From the NCBI GenBank assembly GCA_011390245.1, contig JAABSR010000003.1, positions 1 to 37,050 of the forward strand: DNA of 37,050 nt, written 5' to 3'. Each line of letters begins with the position of its first letter. The first letter of the stretch is position 1. The position numbers were made by a program, and so were the translations under genes. The notes under the pieces were generated by a model. That model did not search any database, was not told the origin of the DNA, and worked only from the letters and a program-made list of their open reading frames with translations. Shown piece after piece: positions 20,734 through 29,801 of the stretch. This DNA comes from Campylobacterales bacterium (GTDB lineage Bacteria > Campylobacterota > Campylobacteria > Campylobacterales > JAABSR01).

Positions 20734-20789
20734 AGGGCGGTTTACTGCCCGTGGGCTCTCTGCCGAAGAGCCTTTTTGGACTTGTGCAA
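20732..20789 (+). repeat. Direct repeat copy 1 (58 nt) with two hairpins, the second followed by T5
   Basis: AAAGGGCGGTTTACTGCCCGTGGGCTCTCTGCCGAAGAGCCTTTTTGGACTTGTGCAA. Hairpins GGGCGG-TTTA-CTGCCC (20735-20750) and GGCTCT-CTGCCGA-AGAGCC (20754-20772) then TTTTT. Confidence 0.92.
20754..20777 (+). terminator. Rho-independent terminator-like hairpin in repeat copy 1
   Basis: GGCTCT/AGAGCC 6-bp stem, 7-nt loop, then TTTTT. Confidence 0.65.
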
Positions 20790-20806
20790 TGATTGTGGTG
20801 ATAATA

Positions 20807-20864
20807 AAAGGGCGGTTTACTGCCCGTGGGCTCTCTGCCGAAGAGCCTTTTTGGACTTGTGCAA
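20807..20864 (+). repeat. Direct repeat copy 2 (58 nt), identical to copy 1, period 75 nt
   Basis: Exact identity with 20732-20789; ends 1-2 nt before the nth ribosome-binding site. Confidence 0.92.
20829..20852 (+). terminator. Rho-independent terminator-like hairpin in repeat copy 2
   Basis: Same structure as copy 1, shifted by 75 nt. Confidence 0.65.
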
Positions 20865-20880
20865 AAAGGAGATTAAATAG

Positions 20881-21525
20881 ATGAAACAATCAACTAAGAG
20901 TGAGATAGCAGATATAAAAGCTCTTTTTTTGGAGCACTATCCAGATAGCAAGACTGAGCTAAACTATCAAAATCCTTATGAACTTTTGGTCTCTGTCATG
21001 CTCTCTGCTCAATGCACTGATAAAAGAGTAAATATCATAACTCCTGCTCTTTTTGCAAAATATCCTGATGTAAACTCATTAAGTGTTGCAGAACTAGATG
21101 ATTTAAAGAGCATTATCAACTCTTGCTCATTTTTCAACAACAAAGCAAAAAACCTGATAAAAATGGCACAAGATGTTGTTTTGAAATTTGATGGTAAAAT
21201 ACCACTTTCAAGAGATGAGCTTATGACTCTAGCTGGCGTAGGTCAAAAGAGTGCAAATGTAGTGCTCATAGAGTATGCAAATGCAAATCTTATGGCTGTT
21301 GACACACATGTTTTTAGGGTTTCTCATAGACTTGGATTGAGCGATAAAAAGAGTGCTTTAGAGACAGAAATTGAACTATCAAAGAAACTAAAAGATAATC
21401 TTGATAAACTACATCAGGGAATGGTACTTTTTGGAAGGTATATTTGTAAATCTATCAATCCAAATTGCTATAATTGCTTTCTGATGGAGTACTGTAAATC
21501 AAAAAAGGGCTACAAGCCCTCATAA
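20881..21525 (+). CDS. nth: Endonuclease III
   Basis: VMLSAQCTDKRVN, LAGVGQKSANVVLIEYANANLMAVDTHVFRVSHRLGL, CKSINPNCYNCFLMEYCKS 4Fe-4S ligands; RBS AAGGAG upstream. Confidence 0.95.
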   Translation: MKQSTKSEIADIKALFLEHYPDSKTELNYQNPYELLVSVMLSAQCTDKRVNIITPALFAKYPDVNSLSVAELDDLKSIINSCSFFNNKAKNLIKMAQDVVLKFDGKIPLSRDELMTLAGVGQKSANVVLIEYANANLMAVDTHVFRVSHRLGLSDKKSALETEIELSKKLKDNLDKLHQGMVLFGRYICKSINPNCYNCFLMEYCKSKKGYKPS

Positions 21526-21534
21526 GGGTAGCTT

Positions 21535-21954
21535 GTGAGAGATATTATAGAAAAATCATTTTATAGATCATTTAAGGAGACACTTGGTATTAATTTACAA
21601 GAGTGTAGCGATTTGATAGAACGAGGTTTTACTTCTGAGATTCATATTGATGGTGATAGAAGGTTTTCTATCTACATAGTCTTTGAGAGAGGGTTGCTTG
21701 TTGAAGCATCAAATATTATGCTTTTTGATGATAACCCAGATGAGGAGACTATTATAGATCTTGGAAAAGAGCTTACAAATATTGTAGTTGGACTCTCAAA
21801 AGTTGTTGCTTCTGATGAAAATATAAGATACAACATATCAACACCTACATTTTTAGGCGATAGAGTTTTTGATAGAGAGTACAATAGTGCACTAGGGTTT
21901 ATTTGTAATGATAAAAGATGTTCAGCATATATCTGCTCTATCAATAGAGCATAA
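21535..21954 (+). CDS. CheX-like chemotaxis/CheY-P phosphatase domain protein
   Basis: DLGKELTN...STP fits the CheC/CheX/FliY active-site pattern [DS]-x3-E-x2-N-x~20-P; located next to fliN. Confidence 0.7.
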   Translation: MRDIIEKSFYRSFKETLGINLQECSDLIERGFTSEIHIDGDRRFSIYIVFERGLLVEASNIMLFDDNPDEETIIDLGKELTNIVVGLSKVVASDENIRYNISTPTFLGDRVFDREYNSALGFICNDKRCSAYICSINRA

Positions 21955-21962
21955 GGAGTTAG

Positions 21963-22298
21963 ATGGAAGATGCTTTTGAAGATGAGGTGTTTGATAAAAA
22001 TAACCTCATAAAATATCTTGATGAAATAATTCACAACTATACAGGACTCCTTGATATGGAGGTTGTATTTGCAGCAGAGCTAGGAGCTACTAAAATCTCT
22101 CTAAAAAATATACTCCAATTTGATAAAGGCTCAATAATAGATTTACAAAAACCAGCTGGAGAATCTGTAGAGACATTTGTAAATGGCAGGATAGTTGGCA
22201 AAGGTGAAGTTATGGTTTATGAGAAAAACCTAGCTATTAGGATAAATGAGATCCTAGATTCTAATGCAATAGTATATTATCTCACTAGAGAGAATTAG
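21963..22298 (+). CDS. fliN: Flagellar motor switch protein FliN
   Basis: LLDMEVVFAAELGATKISLKNILQFDKGSIIDLQKPAGESVETFVNGRIVGKGEVMVYEKNLAIRINEI (SpoA domain). Confidence 0.93.
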   Translation: MEDAFEDEVFDKNNLIKYLDEIIHNYTGLLDMEVVFAAELGATKISLKNILQFDKGSIIDLQKPAGESVETFVNGRIVGKGEVMVYEKNLAIRINEILDSNAIVYYLTREN

Positions 22299-22301
22299 GA
22301 A

Positions 22302-23201
22302 TTGATAAAAACCCTATCTCTATTGATGATTTTCTCTTTTTCACTTTTTGCTATATCTATCAATGATATAAGCTCTTACCCAAGAAGTGATAGGGTAGAT
22401 ATCATGCTCTCATTTGACAAACCTTTTGATAATGAGATATCTAGAAAAAGTGAAGATGGCTATACAGCAATTATTTTAAGAGGTGTAGGATATTTACAAA
22501 ATAGATCTATAGACATAGAAAAAAGTGGCGTGGAGAAGCTTAGGATTTTTGAACAAGATGGAGATACATATATTATCTTTATCTCTAAAGATTCTCTATC
22601 TGTCCAAGCCTCAAAAAGTGAAAATGGATATGGTTTAAGGCTCAGAGCTACTCAAATGCAAAATAGTGCTACTCAAGCAAATAAGAATACAACTCAAGCA
22701 AAGCAGGGTGCTAATAGTACTCCAATCCCTTTTCAAGGGCAACAAGGAGAACAACAAAATGAGCCTCAACCCTTAAGTGAAGTTCTTGCAAATGATGAAA
22801 TTGATTATACAAACTATATATCTGTTTTGGGAGTCTTAGGTGCTTTGGTTGTAGTGCTTTTGATAGTAAAAAGAAGAGTGGTAAGCTCAAAAAGTAGTAG
22901 TAGCTGGCTGTTTTCAAAGGGTAGCATAGAGGAGTCTATATCTATTATCTCCCAAAAAAATTTAGATGTAAAAAATAGAGTTGTTTTGCTAGAGAGCTAT
23001 GGTGTTAGATATCTTGTTATTATTGGTCAAAATGGAGTGATAGTTTTGGATAAATATTCAAAAAATGATAGAAAGACTCAAAAAAGAGAGATATTTGAGG
23101 AGCTTTTGGAAAACAACAAAGAGATGTTGGATTCATTTTTGGAGTTAGATAATAAAAAATTAGAGGATTTCAAGAAAAAAGCTAGCAGAGACTACTACTA
23201 A
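22302..23201 (+). CDS. FliO-like flagellar export apparatus protein (signal peptide, periplasmic region, TM, cytoplasmic FliO-like tail)
   Basis: Follows fliN; single TM (VLGVLGALVVVLLIVKRR) then VVLLESYGVRYLVIIGQNGVIVLDKY. The order nth-fliN-fliO recalls the Helicobacter pylori HP0585-HP0584-HP0583 arrangement. Confidence 0.6.
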   Translation: MIKTLSLLMIFSFSLFAISINDISSYPRSDRVDIMLSFDKPFDNEISRKSEDGYTAIILRGVGYLQNRSIDIEKSGVEKLRIFEQDGDTYIIFISKDSLSVQASKSENGYGLRLRATQMQNSATQANKNTTQAKQGANSTPIPFQGQQGEQQNEPQPLSEVLANDEIDYTNYISVLGVLGALVVVLLIVKRRVVSSKSSSSWLFSKGSIEESISIISQKNLDVKNRVVLLESYGVRYLVIIGQNGVIVLDKYSKNDRKTQKREIFEELLENNKEMLDSFLELDNKKLEDFKKKASRDYY

Positions 23202-23217
23202 CCACAATAAAATATAT

Positions 23218-24024
23218 ATGAGAAATCTACTATCACTTCTAGTGTCCATACTTCTCCATCTCATAATATTCTCCCTCTATTTTTACACTTTTGAGGAAAA
23301 AAAGAGTGTAGAGAGCTCTAAAGAGAATAAAAAGATATCTCTTCAAAATGTTGTTATAAAAGAGCAAAATACCCCTCCGAATCCTATAGAGAAAGAGCCT
23401 ATAAAAAAAGAGCCCATAAAGAAACCAAAACCTCCTATAGTAGAGGAAAAAATTGTTGAGACAAAAAAAGATATAAAACCTATAGAGAAGATAGTTCAAA
23501 AAAATGAGGAGAGGATTGCTAAAATAGAATCTACTGAGCAAAACAAAACCAAAAAACCAAAAACAGAAGAGAAAAAAAAGATAGAATCTATATCCATGAA
23601 AGATATTGAAGAGAGCCTCGTAAAAAATGAAACAGAGAAGAGTACACCACCAACTATAAAAAGTATAGATGATAGTATTAAAAAAAATGAGAAAATAGAT
23701 GATCTTTATGGTAGTGAATTTGATGAATATAGCAATGAACAAAAGGAGTTCATCAAAGAAAATCTAGATGATATTGGCAAAATAACACAGAGCTACCTAA
23801 GATATCCAAGAGTAGCTGTAGAGACTGCTCAGAGTGGAAAAAATATAGTTGAGTTCTATCTTCTTCCAAATGGAGATATAGAGGAGCTAAAGCTACTTAG
23901 AGGCTCAAGTTATACCCTACTTGATAAAAATAGCATAAGAACAGTAGAGATTGCTTATAAGGAGTATCCTAGACCAAAAGAGAGAACAAAAATAAGAATC
24001 AATGTATTTTATAGGTTATACTAG
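23218..24024 (+). CDS. TonB-family energy transducer
   Basis: N-terminal TM, long Lys/Pro/Glu-rich linker, C-terminal RYPRVAVETAQSGKNIVEFYLLPNGDIEELKLLRGSSYTLLDKNSIRTVEIAYKEYPRP. Confidence 0.82.
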   Translation: MRNLLSLLVSILLHLIIFSLYFYTFEEKKSVESSKENKKISLQNVVIKEQNTPPNPIEKEPIKKEPIKKPKPPIVEEKIVETKKDIKPIEKIVQKNEERIAKIESTEQNKTKKPKTEEKKKIESISMKDIEESLVKNETEKSTPPTIKSIDDSIKKNEKIDDLYGSEFDEYSNEQKEFIKENLDDIGKITQSYLRYPRVAVETAQSGKNIVEFYLLPNGDIEELKLLRGSSYTLLDKNSIRTVEIAYKEYPRPKERTKIRINVFYRLY

Positions 24025-24135
24025 TTACAATTTTACACACTATCAAAATAGTATGTTACTTTATGTTACATACTATTGCTAAATATCGCTATATATTGTA
24101 TATTACATCAGCTTATAACTAATCAAGGAGAGAAT

Positions 24136-26712
24136 ATGGGATTTTTGGAAACATATAATAGTCATGTAGGAGAGAGAGAAGCTTTAAATGTACCGCCTTT
24201 GCCTTTAAATGCAGAGCAGTGTGCAGAGGTTGTTGAGCTTTTAAAAAAGAGTCCTATAGAGAGTAAGGATGAGCTTTTGGATCTACTACTCAATCGTGTC
24301 TCACCAGGTGTAGATGAGGCTGCTTATGTGAAAGCTGCATTTTTAAATGATATAGTTCAAGGCAAAACAAAATGTGAGGCTATTGATGCAAAAAGAGCAG
24401 TAGAGATTCTTGGAACTATGATGGGTGGATATAATGTTGATCCTCTAGTGAAAGCTCTAAATCATAGTGATAATATCGTTGCACAATGTGCTGCAGATAT
24501 GTTAAAAAATACACTTCTAGTTTATGATTCATTTAATGATGTTGCAGAAATCTGTAGCTCAAATAAGTACGCAAAAGAGGTGATGGAATCTTGGGCAGGG
24601 GCAGAGTGGTTTTTTAGCAAATCTGAGATGTCAAAAAAAATAACCGTAACAGTCTTTAAAGTAGATGGAGAGACAAACACTGATGACCTCTCCCCAGCTA
24701 GTGAAGCTTTTACAAGACCAGACATCCCACTTCATGCTCAAGCAATGCTTGTAAAATCAAAAATGCCTGATGCACTAGAGAAAATAGAAGAGCTAAAAAC
24801 AAAAGGTCACCCTCTAACTTTTGTAGGGGATGTAGTAGGTACTGGCTCATCAAGAAAATCAGCTGTAAACTCTGTGCTTTGGCATTTAGGCAATGATATA
24901 CCTTATGTTCCAAATAAAAGAACAGGCGGAGTTGTCATTGGTGGAGTAATTGCACCAATATTTTTCAACACTTGTGAAGATTCTGGATGTCTTCCTATCC
25001 AAGCTGATGTTTCAAAACTAAACATGGGAGATGTTATTGATATCTATCCTTATGAGGGAAAAATAGAAAGGGATGGTGAAGTTATCTCTACTTTTGAATT
25101 ATCTCCAAATACACTAGGGGATGAGATGAGAGCTGGAGGTAGAGTGCCACTTATCATAGGAAGAGGACTTACTAGTAAAGCTAGAAAAGAGCTAGGGTTG
25201 GGTGAGACAGAAGGGTTTTTTGAGAAACCAAATCAACCAGCAGATAGCGGCAAAGGCTATACACTTGCTCAAAAGATGGTAGGAAAAGCTTGTGGAGTCA
25301 AAGGTGTTAGAGCTGGAATGTATGTAGAGCCGCAAACATTGACAGTTGGAAGTCAAGATACAACTGGTGGTATGACAAGAGATGAGATAGTAGAGCTTGC
25401 AGCACTTGGTTTTAGTGCGGATTTTGTATTGCAAAGTTTCTGTCACACCTCTGCATATCCAAAGCCAGCAGATATAAAACTACATCATACACTTCCACAT
25501 TTTATTACAAACAGAGGCGGTGTATCTTTAAAGACAGGCGATGGAGTTATACACTCATGGTTAAATAGAATGGTACTCCCTGATAGTGTTGGAACTGGAG
25601 CAGATTCTCATACTAGATTTCCTATTGGTATCAGTTTTCCTGGGGGTTCTGGACTTGTAGCTTTTGCAGGTGTTACAGGCTCTATGCCACTAAATATGCC
25701 AGAATCTATACTGGTTAGATTTAAAGGAGAGATGCAACCAGGTATTACTCTTAGAGATTTGGTAAATGCAATACCTCATCAAGCTATCAAACAAGGACTT
25801 CTAAGTGTTAATTCATCTAGTAAAAAGAATATCTTCAATGGAAGAATTTTAGAGATAGAGGGATTGCCAAATCTTAAAGTAGAGCAAGCATTTGAACTAA
25901 GCGATGCAAGTGCTGAGAGAAGTGCTGCTGCATGTACTGTGAGGCTAAACAAAGAGCCTGTAGTTGAGTATATCAAATCAAATGTAACACTTCTTCAATC
26001 AATGATGGATGCTGGATATGAGGATGCTAGAACCTTAGAGAGAAGAAAAAAGAAGATGGAGGAGTGGCTTGCAAATCCAGAGCTTCTAGAGCCAGATAGT
26101 GATGCAGAGTATGCTGCTATAATTGAGATAGATCTAAATGAGGTAAAAGAGCCAATTGTTGCATGTCCAAATGATCCTGATGATGTGGCAACATTAAGTG
26201 AAGTATTGGCAAATCCAGATAGAAGAAAAAATATAGATGAAGTGTTTGTTGGAAGTTGTATGACAAACATAGGTCACTATAGAGCTTTGGCAGAGATATT
26301 AAAAGGCGAGGGTCAAGTTCCTACAAAATTGTGGGTGGTGCCTCCTACTAAAATGGATGAGAGAATGCTTATGGAAGAGGGTTACTACTCAATACTTGGA
26401 GCATCTGGAGCTAGGATGGAGATGCCTGGATGTTCATTGTGTATGGGTAATCAGGCAAGAGTTGCTGATAATGCAACTGTTTTCTCAACAAGCACTAGAA
26501 ACTTCAACAACAGAATGGGGCAGGGCTCTCAAGTCTATCTAGGAAGTGCAGAACTAGCAGCGGTTTGTGCCATACTTGGAAAGATTCCAACTGCAGAAGA
26601 GTATAGGAATATAGTACTTAAAAAACTAGAAGGAAAAGATAGCAATGTCTATAGATATCTAAACTTCAATGAGATAGAAAATTATAAGCTAAAAGAGAGA
26701 GGCCAATATTAG
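24136..26712 (+). CDS. acnB: Bifunctional aconitate hydratase 2 / 2-methylisocitrate dehydratase
   Basis: [28 protein letters not shown] start with AAGGAGAG upstream; [72 protein letters not shown]. Confidence 0.96.
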   Translation: MGFLETYNSHVGEREALNVPPLPLNAEQCAEVVELLKKSPIESKDELLDLLLNRVSPGVDEAAYVKAAFLNDIVQGKTKCEAIDAKRAVEILGTMMGGYNVDPLVKALNHSDNIVAQCAADMLKNTLLVYDSFNDVAEICSSNKYAKEVMESWAGAEWFFSKSEMSKKITVTVFKVDGETNTDDLSPASEAFTRPDIPLHAQAMLVKSKMPDALEKIEELKTKGHPLTFVGDVVGTGSSRKSAVNSVLWHLGNDIPYVPNKRTGGVVIGGVIAPIFFNTCEDSGCLPIQADVSKLNMGDVIDIYPYEGKIERDGEVISTFELSPNTLGDEMRAGGRVPLIIGRGLTSKARKELGLGETEGFFEKPNQPADSGKGYTLAQKMVGKACGVKGVRAGMYVEPQTLTVGSQDTTGGMTRDEIVELAALGFSADFVLQSFCHTSAYPKPADIKLHHTLPHFITNRGGVSLKTGDGVIHSWLNRMVLPDSVGTGADSHTRFPIGISFPGGSGLVAFAGVTGSMPLNMPESILVRFKGEMQPGITLRDLVNAIPHQAIKQGLLSVNSSSKKNIFNGRILEIEGLPNLKVEQAFELSDASAERSAAACTVRLNKEPVVEYIKSNVTLLQSMMDAGYEDARTLERRKKKMEEWLANPELLEPDSDAEYAAIIEIDLNEVKEPIVACPNDPDDVATLSEVLANPDRRKNIDEVFVGSCMTNIGHYRALAEILKGEGQVPTKLWVVPPTKMDERMLMEEGYYSILGASGARMEMPGCSLCMGNQARVADNATVFSTSTRNFNNRMGQGSQVYLGSAELAAVCAILGKIPTAEEYRNIVLKKLEGKDSNVYRYLNFNEIENYKLKERGQY

Positions 26713-26721
26713 TAAAATATA

Positions 26722-26756
26722 AAAATAGGGAGAGAAGTTATATCTTTCCCTATTTT
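26722..26756. terminator. Putative intrinsic (possibly bidirectional) terminator after acnB
   Basis: 14-bp stem AAAATAGGGAGAGA / TCTTTCCCTATTTT (one G.U), 7-nt loop AGTTATA, A- and T-rich flanks. Confidence 0.75.
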
Positions 26757-26819
26757 ACTTACTTTCTTTAAAGTCTTCACAAAGTAGAATCGATAAAAAA
26801 ATATAATGAGGATGCTATT

Positions 26820-28073
26820 GTGAAGAGCGATTCTATCTATTTTGGAAGACAGCCTGTTTTTGACACTAATGGTTCAATAGCCTGTTATGAGATTTTTTAC
26901 AGGGATGGCATGGATACCATTAGCCAAGGCATAGATGACAAAAAAGCAACGGCTTCTGTGATAAACTCCATAGCCAACTACCTATCTGCAAAAGAGTTAC
27001 TTGGTGAATATGAGCTTTTTATAAATCTTGGAAGTGATATTTCAATAGCAAAAGAGATAACTTCACTTGTAAATTTTGGCAATTTCTGTTTTGAGATGAC
27101 ACCACCAATTGAGTACAATCACACAAATTTAGATATCTTAGCCTCACTTAGAAAACAAAATATCAGTATTTCATTTCAAATAGATAGCAACACTCCTGAA
27201 GCACTAAAAAGCACTATGGATTTTGCAAATCAGATTGATTATGTAAAGCTTGATTTTACGACTATTGATAAAAAAAGTGCTTATGCGATTATAAGCAACA
27301 TAAAAACTAAAAACATAAAAGTAAAAGCAATAGCTGCAAAAGTAGAGACAAAAGAGAAGTATGCAGATGCAAAAACTTGTGGTATTGCACTTTTTCAAGG
27401 CTACTTTTTCCAAAAACCAGACACCAAAAAATTTCAATCTCTTGCACCAAGTACCAAGGGAATCTTTAGTATCTACAACCAAATAGACAAAGATGCAGAC
27501 ATAGAATCTGTAGTTGATTCTTTTAGAAGTCATCCAGATTTGACAATAAATCTTCTCCAGTATGTAAACAGAGCATCTCATAGCAAAAGTAATGAGATAA
27601 GCTCTATAAGACAAGCTATAAACTACATGGGAAGAAAGAATCTAAAAAAGTGGCTTCTGCTATTTTTATATACAGATAGCCACATGAATAGATACTCTAT
27701 GTCTTTGCTTGAAAGTGCCATGATTAGAGCAAAAATTATTCAAGCCACACTTGCTTTGGTAGATAAAAAGCTTGAAGAGAAGGGTTTTTTGGTAGGAATC
27801 TTATCAACCCTAGATGCACTCTTAGATATGAAACTAGAGAGCATATTTACAGATACAAATTTTGATAATGAGATAAAAGATGCACTAATCCATAGAAGTG
27901 GAGTATTGGGTAAAGCTTTAGACTTATCAGTTTTTGCAGAAAAAAGTGATTTTAGAGATATATACAAAAGCATAAGAGAGTTCAATATAAAAAGTGACAC
28001 ATTTCTTGAGATATTGCGAGAAGCTTATGAGTGGACATACTCAAACCAAAAGTCGATGATACAGGATAAGTAG
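26820..28073 (+). CDS. EAL-HDOD (YuxH-type) signalling protein, probably catalytically inactive EAL
   Basis: YFGRQPVFDTNGSIACYEIFYRDG, FQGYFFQKPDTK, then HDOD-type SHPDLTINLLQYVNRA...SIRQAINYMGRKNLKKWLLL. GTG start. Confidence 0.85.
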   Translation: MKSDSIYFGRQPVFDTNGSIACYEIFYRDGMDTISQGIDDKKATASVINSIANYLSAKELLGEYELFINLGSDISIAKEITSLVNFGNFCFEMTPPIEYNHTNLDILASLRKQNISISFQIDSNTPEALKSTMDFANQIDYVKLDFTTIDKKSAYAIISNIKTKNIKVKAIAAKVETKEKYADAKTCGIALFQGYFFQKPDTKKFQSLAPSTKGIFSIYNQIDKDADIESVVDSFRSHPDLTINLLQYVNRASHSKSNEISSIRQAINYMGRKNLKKWLLLFLYTDSHMNRYSMSLLESAMIRAKIIQATLALVDKKLEEKGFLVGILSTLDALLDMKLESIFTDTNFDNEIKDALIHRSGVLGKALDLSVFAEKSDFRDIYKSIREFNIKSDTFLEILREAYEWTYSNQKSMIQDK

Positions 28074-29801
28074 ATGCTTGAGACAAAATATGACATCAAA
28101 AATAAAATCTTAAGTCTAAAAGAGTTTGCTCATGTTTTTACCTTTACAAGAGAAGAGTGTGAGCAAGAGCTAGATTTCCAAGAGTGTTTTGTATCAATAA
28201 TCGAACATGAGAGATTGAGCTATTTTATCTATTTTCTAAACTATGAAGAGAGGGATATAGAGGGTAAAAAAGCGATACTCTACAAAGAGTCCTCTTTGAA
28301 AGTTGATAGACTTTTTTTTCTTGAAGTTGCAAATTCTACTATTACAAACAAAGAGAGGGTAAATTTTATTTTCTCAATCATTGGCAGAAGAAATTTTAGC
28401 TCAAATAATAACCCTATATCTTTTTTCCTAGAAGATAGAGCTATCAACTTGGAAAATCTATATGAGAAGATAAGAGTATGGGAGAGAAACCCTCTAAAAA
28501 ATATTGAAAGCTCTATAATTTATGAGCATAGCCATAAAAATACAAACTATTTTGAAGCACTATCTTTAGAGAGCGAAAATTGCTATTTTGCCTACATTGT
28601 GCAGAGAAATAAGGGTAAAAGCGGATGTACAAAGAAGAGTTTTTTGGTTCAAATAGATAGAGAGATTTTTGATTATCTAAACTCAGATATTAGATCAGTA
28701 TATAAAATAGAGACTATTTTTAAAGAGATTGGCAAGAGGGCGTTTTTGGCTTTTGAAACAAAATATAGCTACACTCAAAACTCAACAAATGTGGGTGGTG
28801 CACATTTCTATCCATCTATTTATGAGCAAAATATTGATAAATATAATAGGCTTATATCCTTAAGGGATGAGGGCATAATAGATTCAGATGAGATTAGGTT
28901 TAGGTATTTTGAGCTATATAGATCAGTTTTGAAATATATAAAAAACCCTACCTCTTTGGAGTTGTCAATAGAGGCAGCAAGAGCACTCTACAAGTACAAA
29001 GAGATGATAAAAAATGAAGATGTTTTTGCTGATATTATCTCATTTATGGTCTCTATCATAGTTCTCTTGGAAGATAATGACTTTGGAAGATTGATAGAGA
29101 AAGATAATAGCTTTAGGGAGATAATGATCTCTTCAATAGAGAATATTGGCTCATGGGAGAGCGATCTATTTTGCAAAAGCGATCTCACGCTAGAGGATTT
29201 AGCTGCTTGCACTATTGATTTGGAGGAAAATCTAAAATATCTAGTTGAGAGTTTTGGCAAAAGAAAAGATCTTCTGAGTGATGAAGATAGTCTAGATTGT
29301 GATGGCGATATTGGACTCTTTTTGGATGTAGAAAGTGCTTGTGATGTCAAATCAGACATACCTCAAGAAGCTATAAGCTCAAAAGAGCTTTTTGAAAGCA
29401 CAGTAATAGATCATGAACTTTTGACTGATTTAGATGAGATAGAGAGCGAGATGAGTGATATATTTTATGTAAATGACACACTAAGTAGAGAGTTATATGA
29501 CAAAATAGAGAGATTTTTTGGAGTTTACTCCAAGATGATAAATACAATATATGAATTTAGAGATATAGGCTATTCGCTTACGGCATTGGTTAGTATTATG
29601 GAAAATACACCTTTTGAAACACTAGATAGCGATAGAAAAAATTATATATACAAAACCTCTAAGTCGCTCTTTTTGGATCTTTTGAGCTGGAAGAGGTGTG
29701 TTCTTGTTGAAAAGAGTGCTGGGAATATCCACTATCTAGATCAGACTTTTTTGACAAATATAGTTCAAATAGAGCTTTTTTTGAAAAACAGAGAAGCTTA
29801 A
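28074..29801 (+). CDS. Hypothetical protein of unknown function, coupled to the EAL-HDOD gene
   Basis: 575-aa ORF beginning directly after the preceding stop (TAG ATG); no domain I can recognise. Confidence 0.75.
   Translation: MLETKYDIKNKILSLKEFAHVFTFTREECEQELDFQECFVSIIEHERLSYFIYFLNYEERDIEGKKAILYKESSLKVDRLFFLEVANSTITNKERVNFIFSIIGRRNFSSNNNPISFFLEDRAINLENLYEKIRVWERNPLKNIESSIIYEHSHKNTNYFEALSLESENCYFAYIVQRNKGKSGCTKKSFLVQIDREIFDYLNSDIRSVYKIETIFKEIGKRAFLAFETKYSYTQNSTNVGGAHFYPSIYEQNIDKYNRLISLRDEGIIDSDEIRFRYFELYRSVLKYIKNPTSLELSIEAARALYKYKEMIKNEDVFADIISFMVSIIVLLEDNDFGRLIEKDNSFREIMISSIENIGSWESDLFCKSDLTLEDLAACTIDLEENLKYLVESFGKRKDLLSDEDSLDCDGDIGLFLDVESACDVKSDIPQEAISSKELFESTVIDHELLTDLDEIESEMSDIFYVNDTLSRELYDKIERFFGVYSKMINTIYEFRDIGYSLTALVSIMENTPFETLDSDRKNYIYKTSKSLFLDLLSWKRCVLVEKSAGNIHYLDQTFLTNIVQIELFLKNREA

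Noticed and set aside
20732-20864. Short CRISPR-like array
   Set aside because: Only two units, a 17-nt spacer, hairpin plus T-run structure, and no cas genes.
20665-20889. Minus-strand ORF (74 aa, repeated AQVQKGSSAESPRAVNRP) and plus-strand ORF 20699-20884 (repeated KGRFTARGLSAEEPFWTCA) as repeat proteins
   Set aside because: Both are translations of the 58-nt structured repeat. The 75-nt period is a multiple of 3, so frames stay open; the hairpin/T-run structure explains the conservation better than coding. Worth one BLASTp check.
23239-23742. 167-aa minus-strand ORF rich in F/Y/L
   Set aside because: Antisense of the Lys/Glu/Pro-rich TonB linker; aromatic richness is the expected complement of AAA/GAA codons.
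27204-27614. 136-aa minus-strand ORF
   Set aside because: Antisense to the well-supported EAL-HDOD gene; no recognisable domain or RBS.
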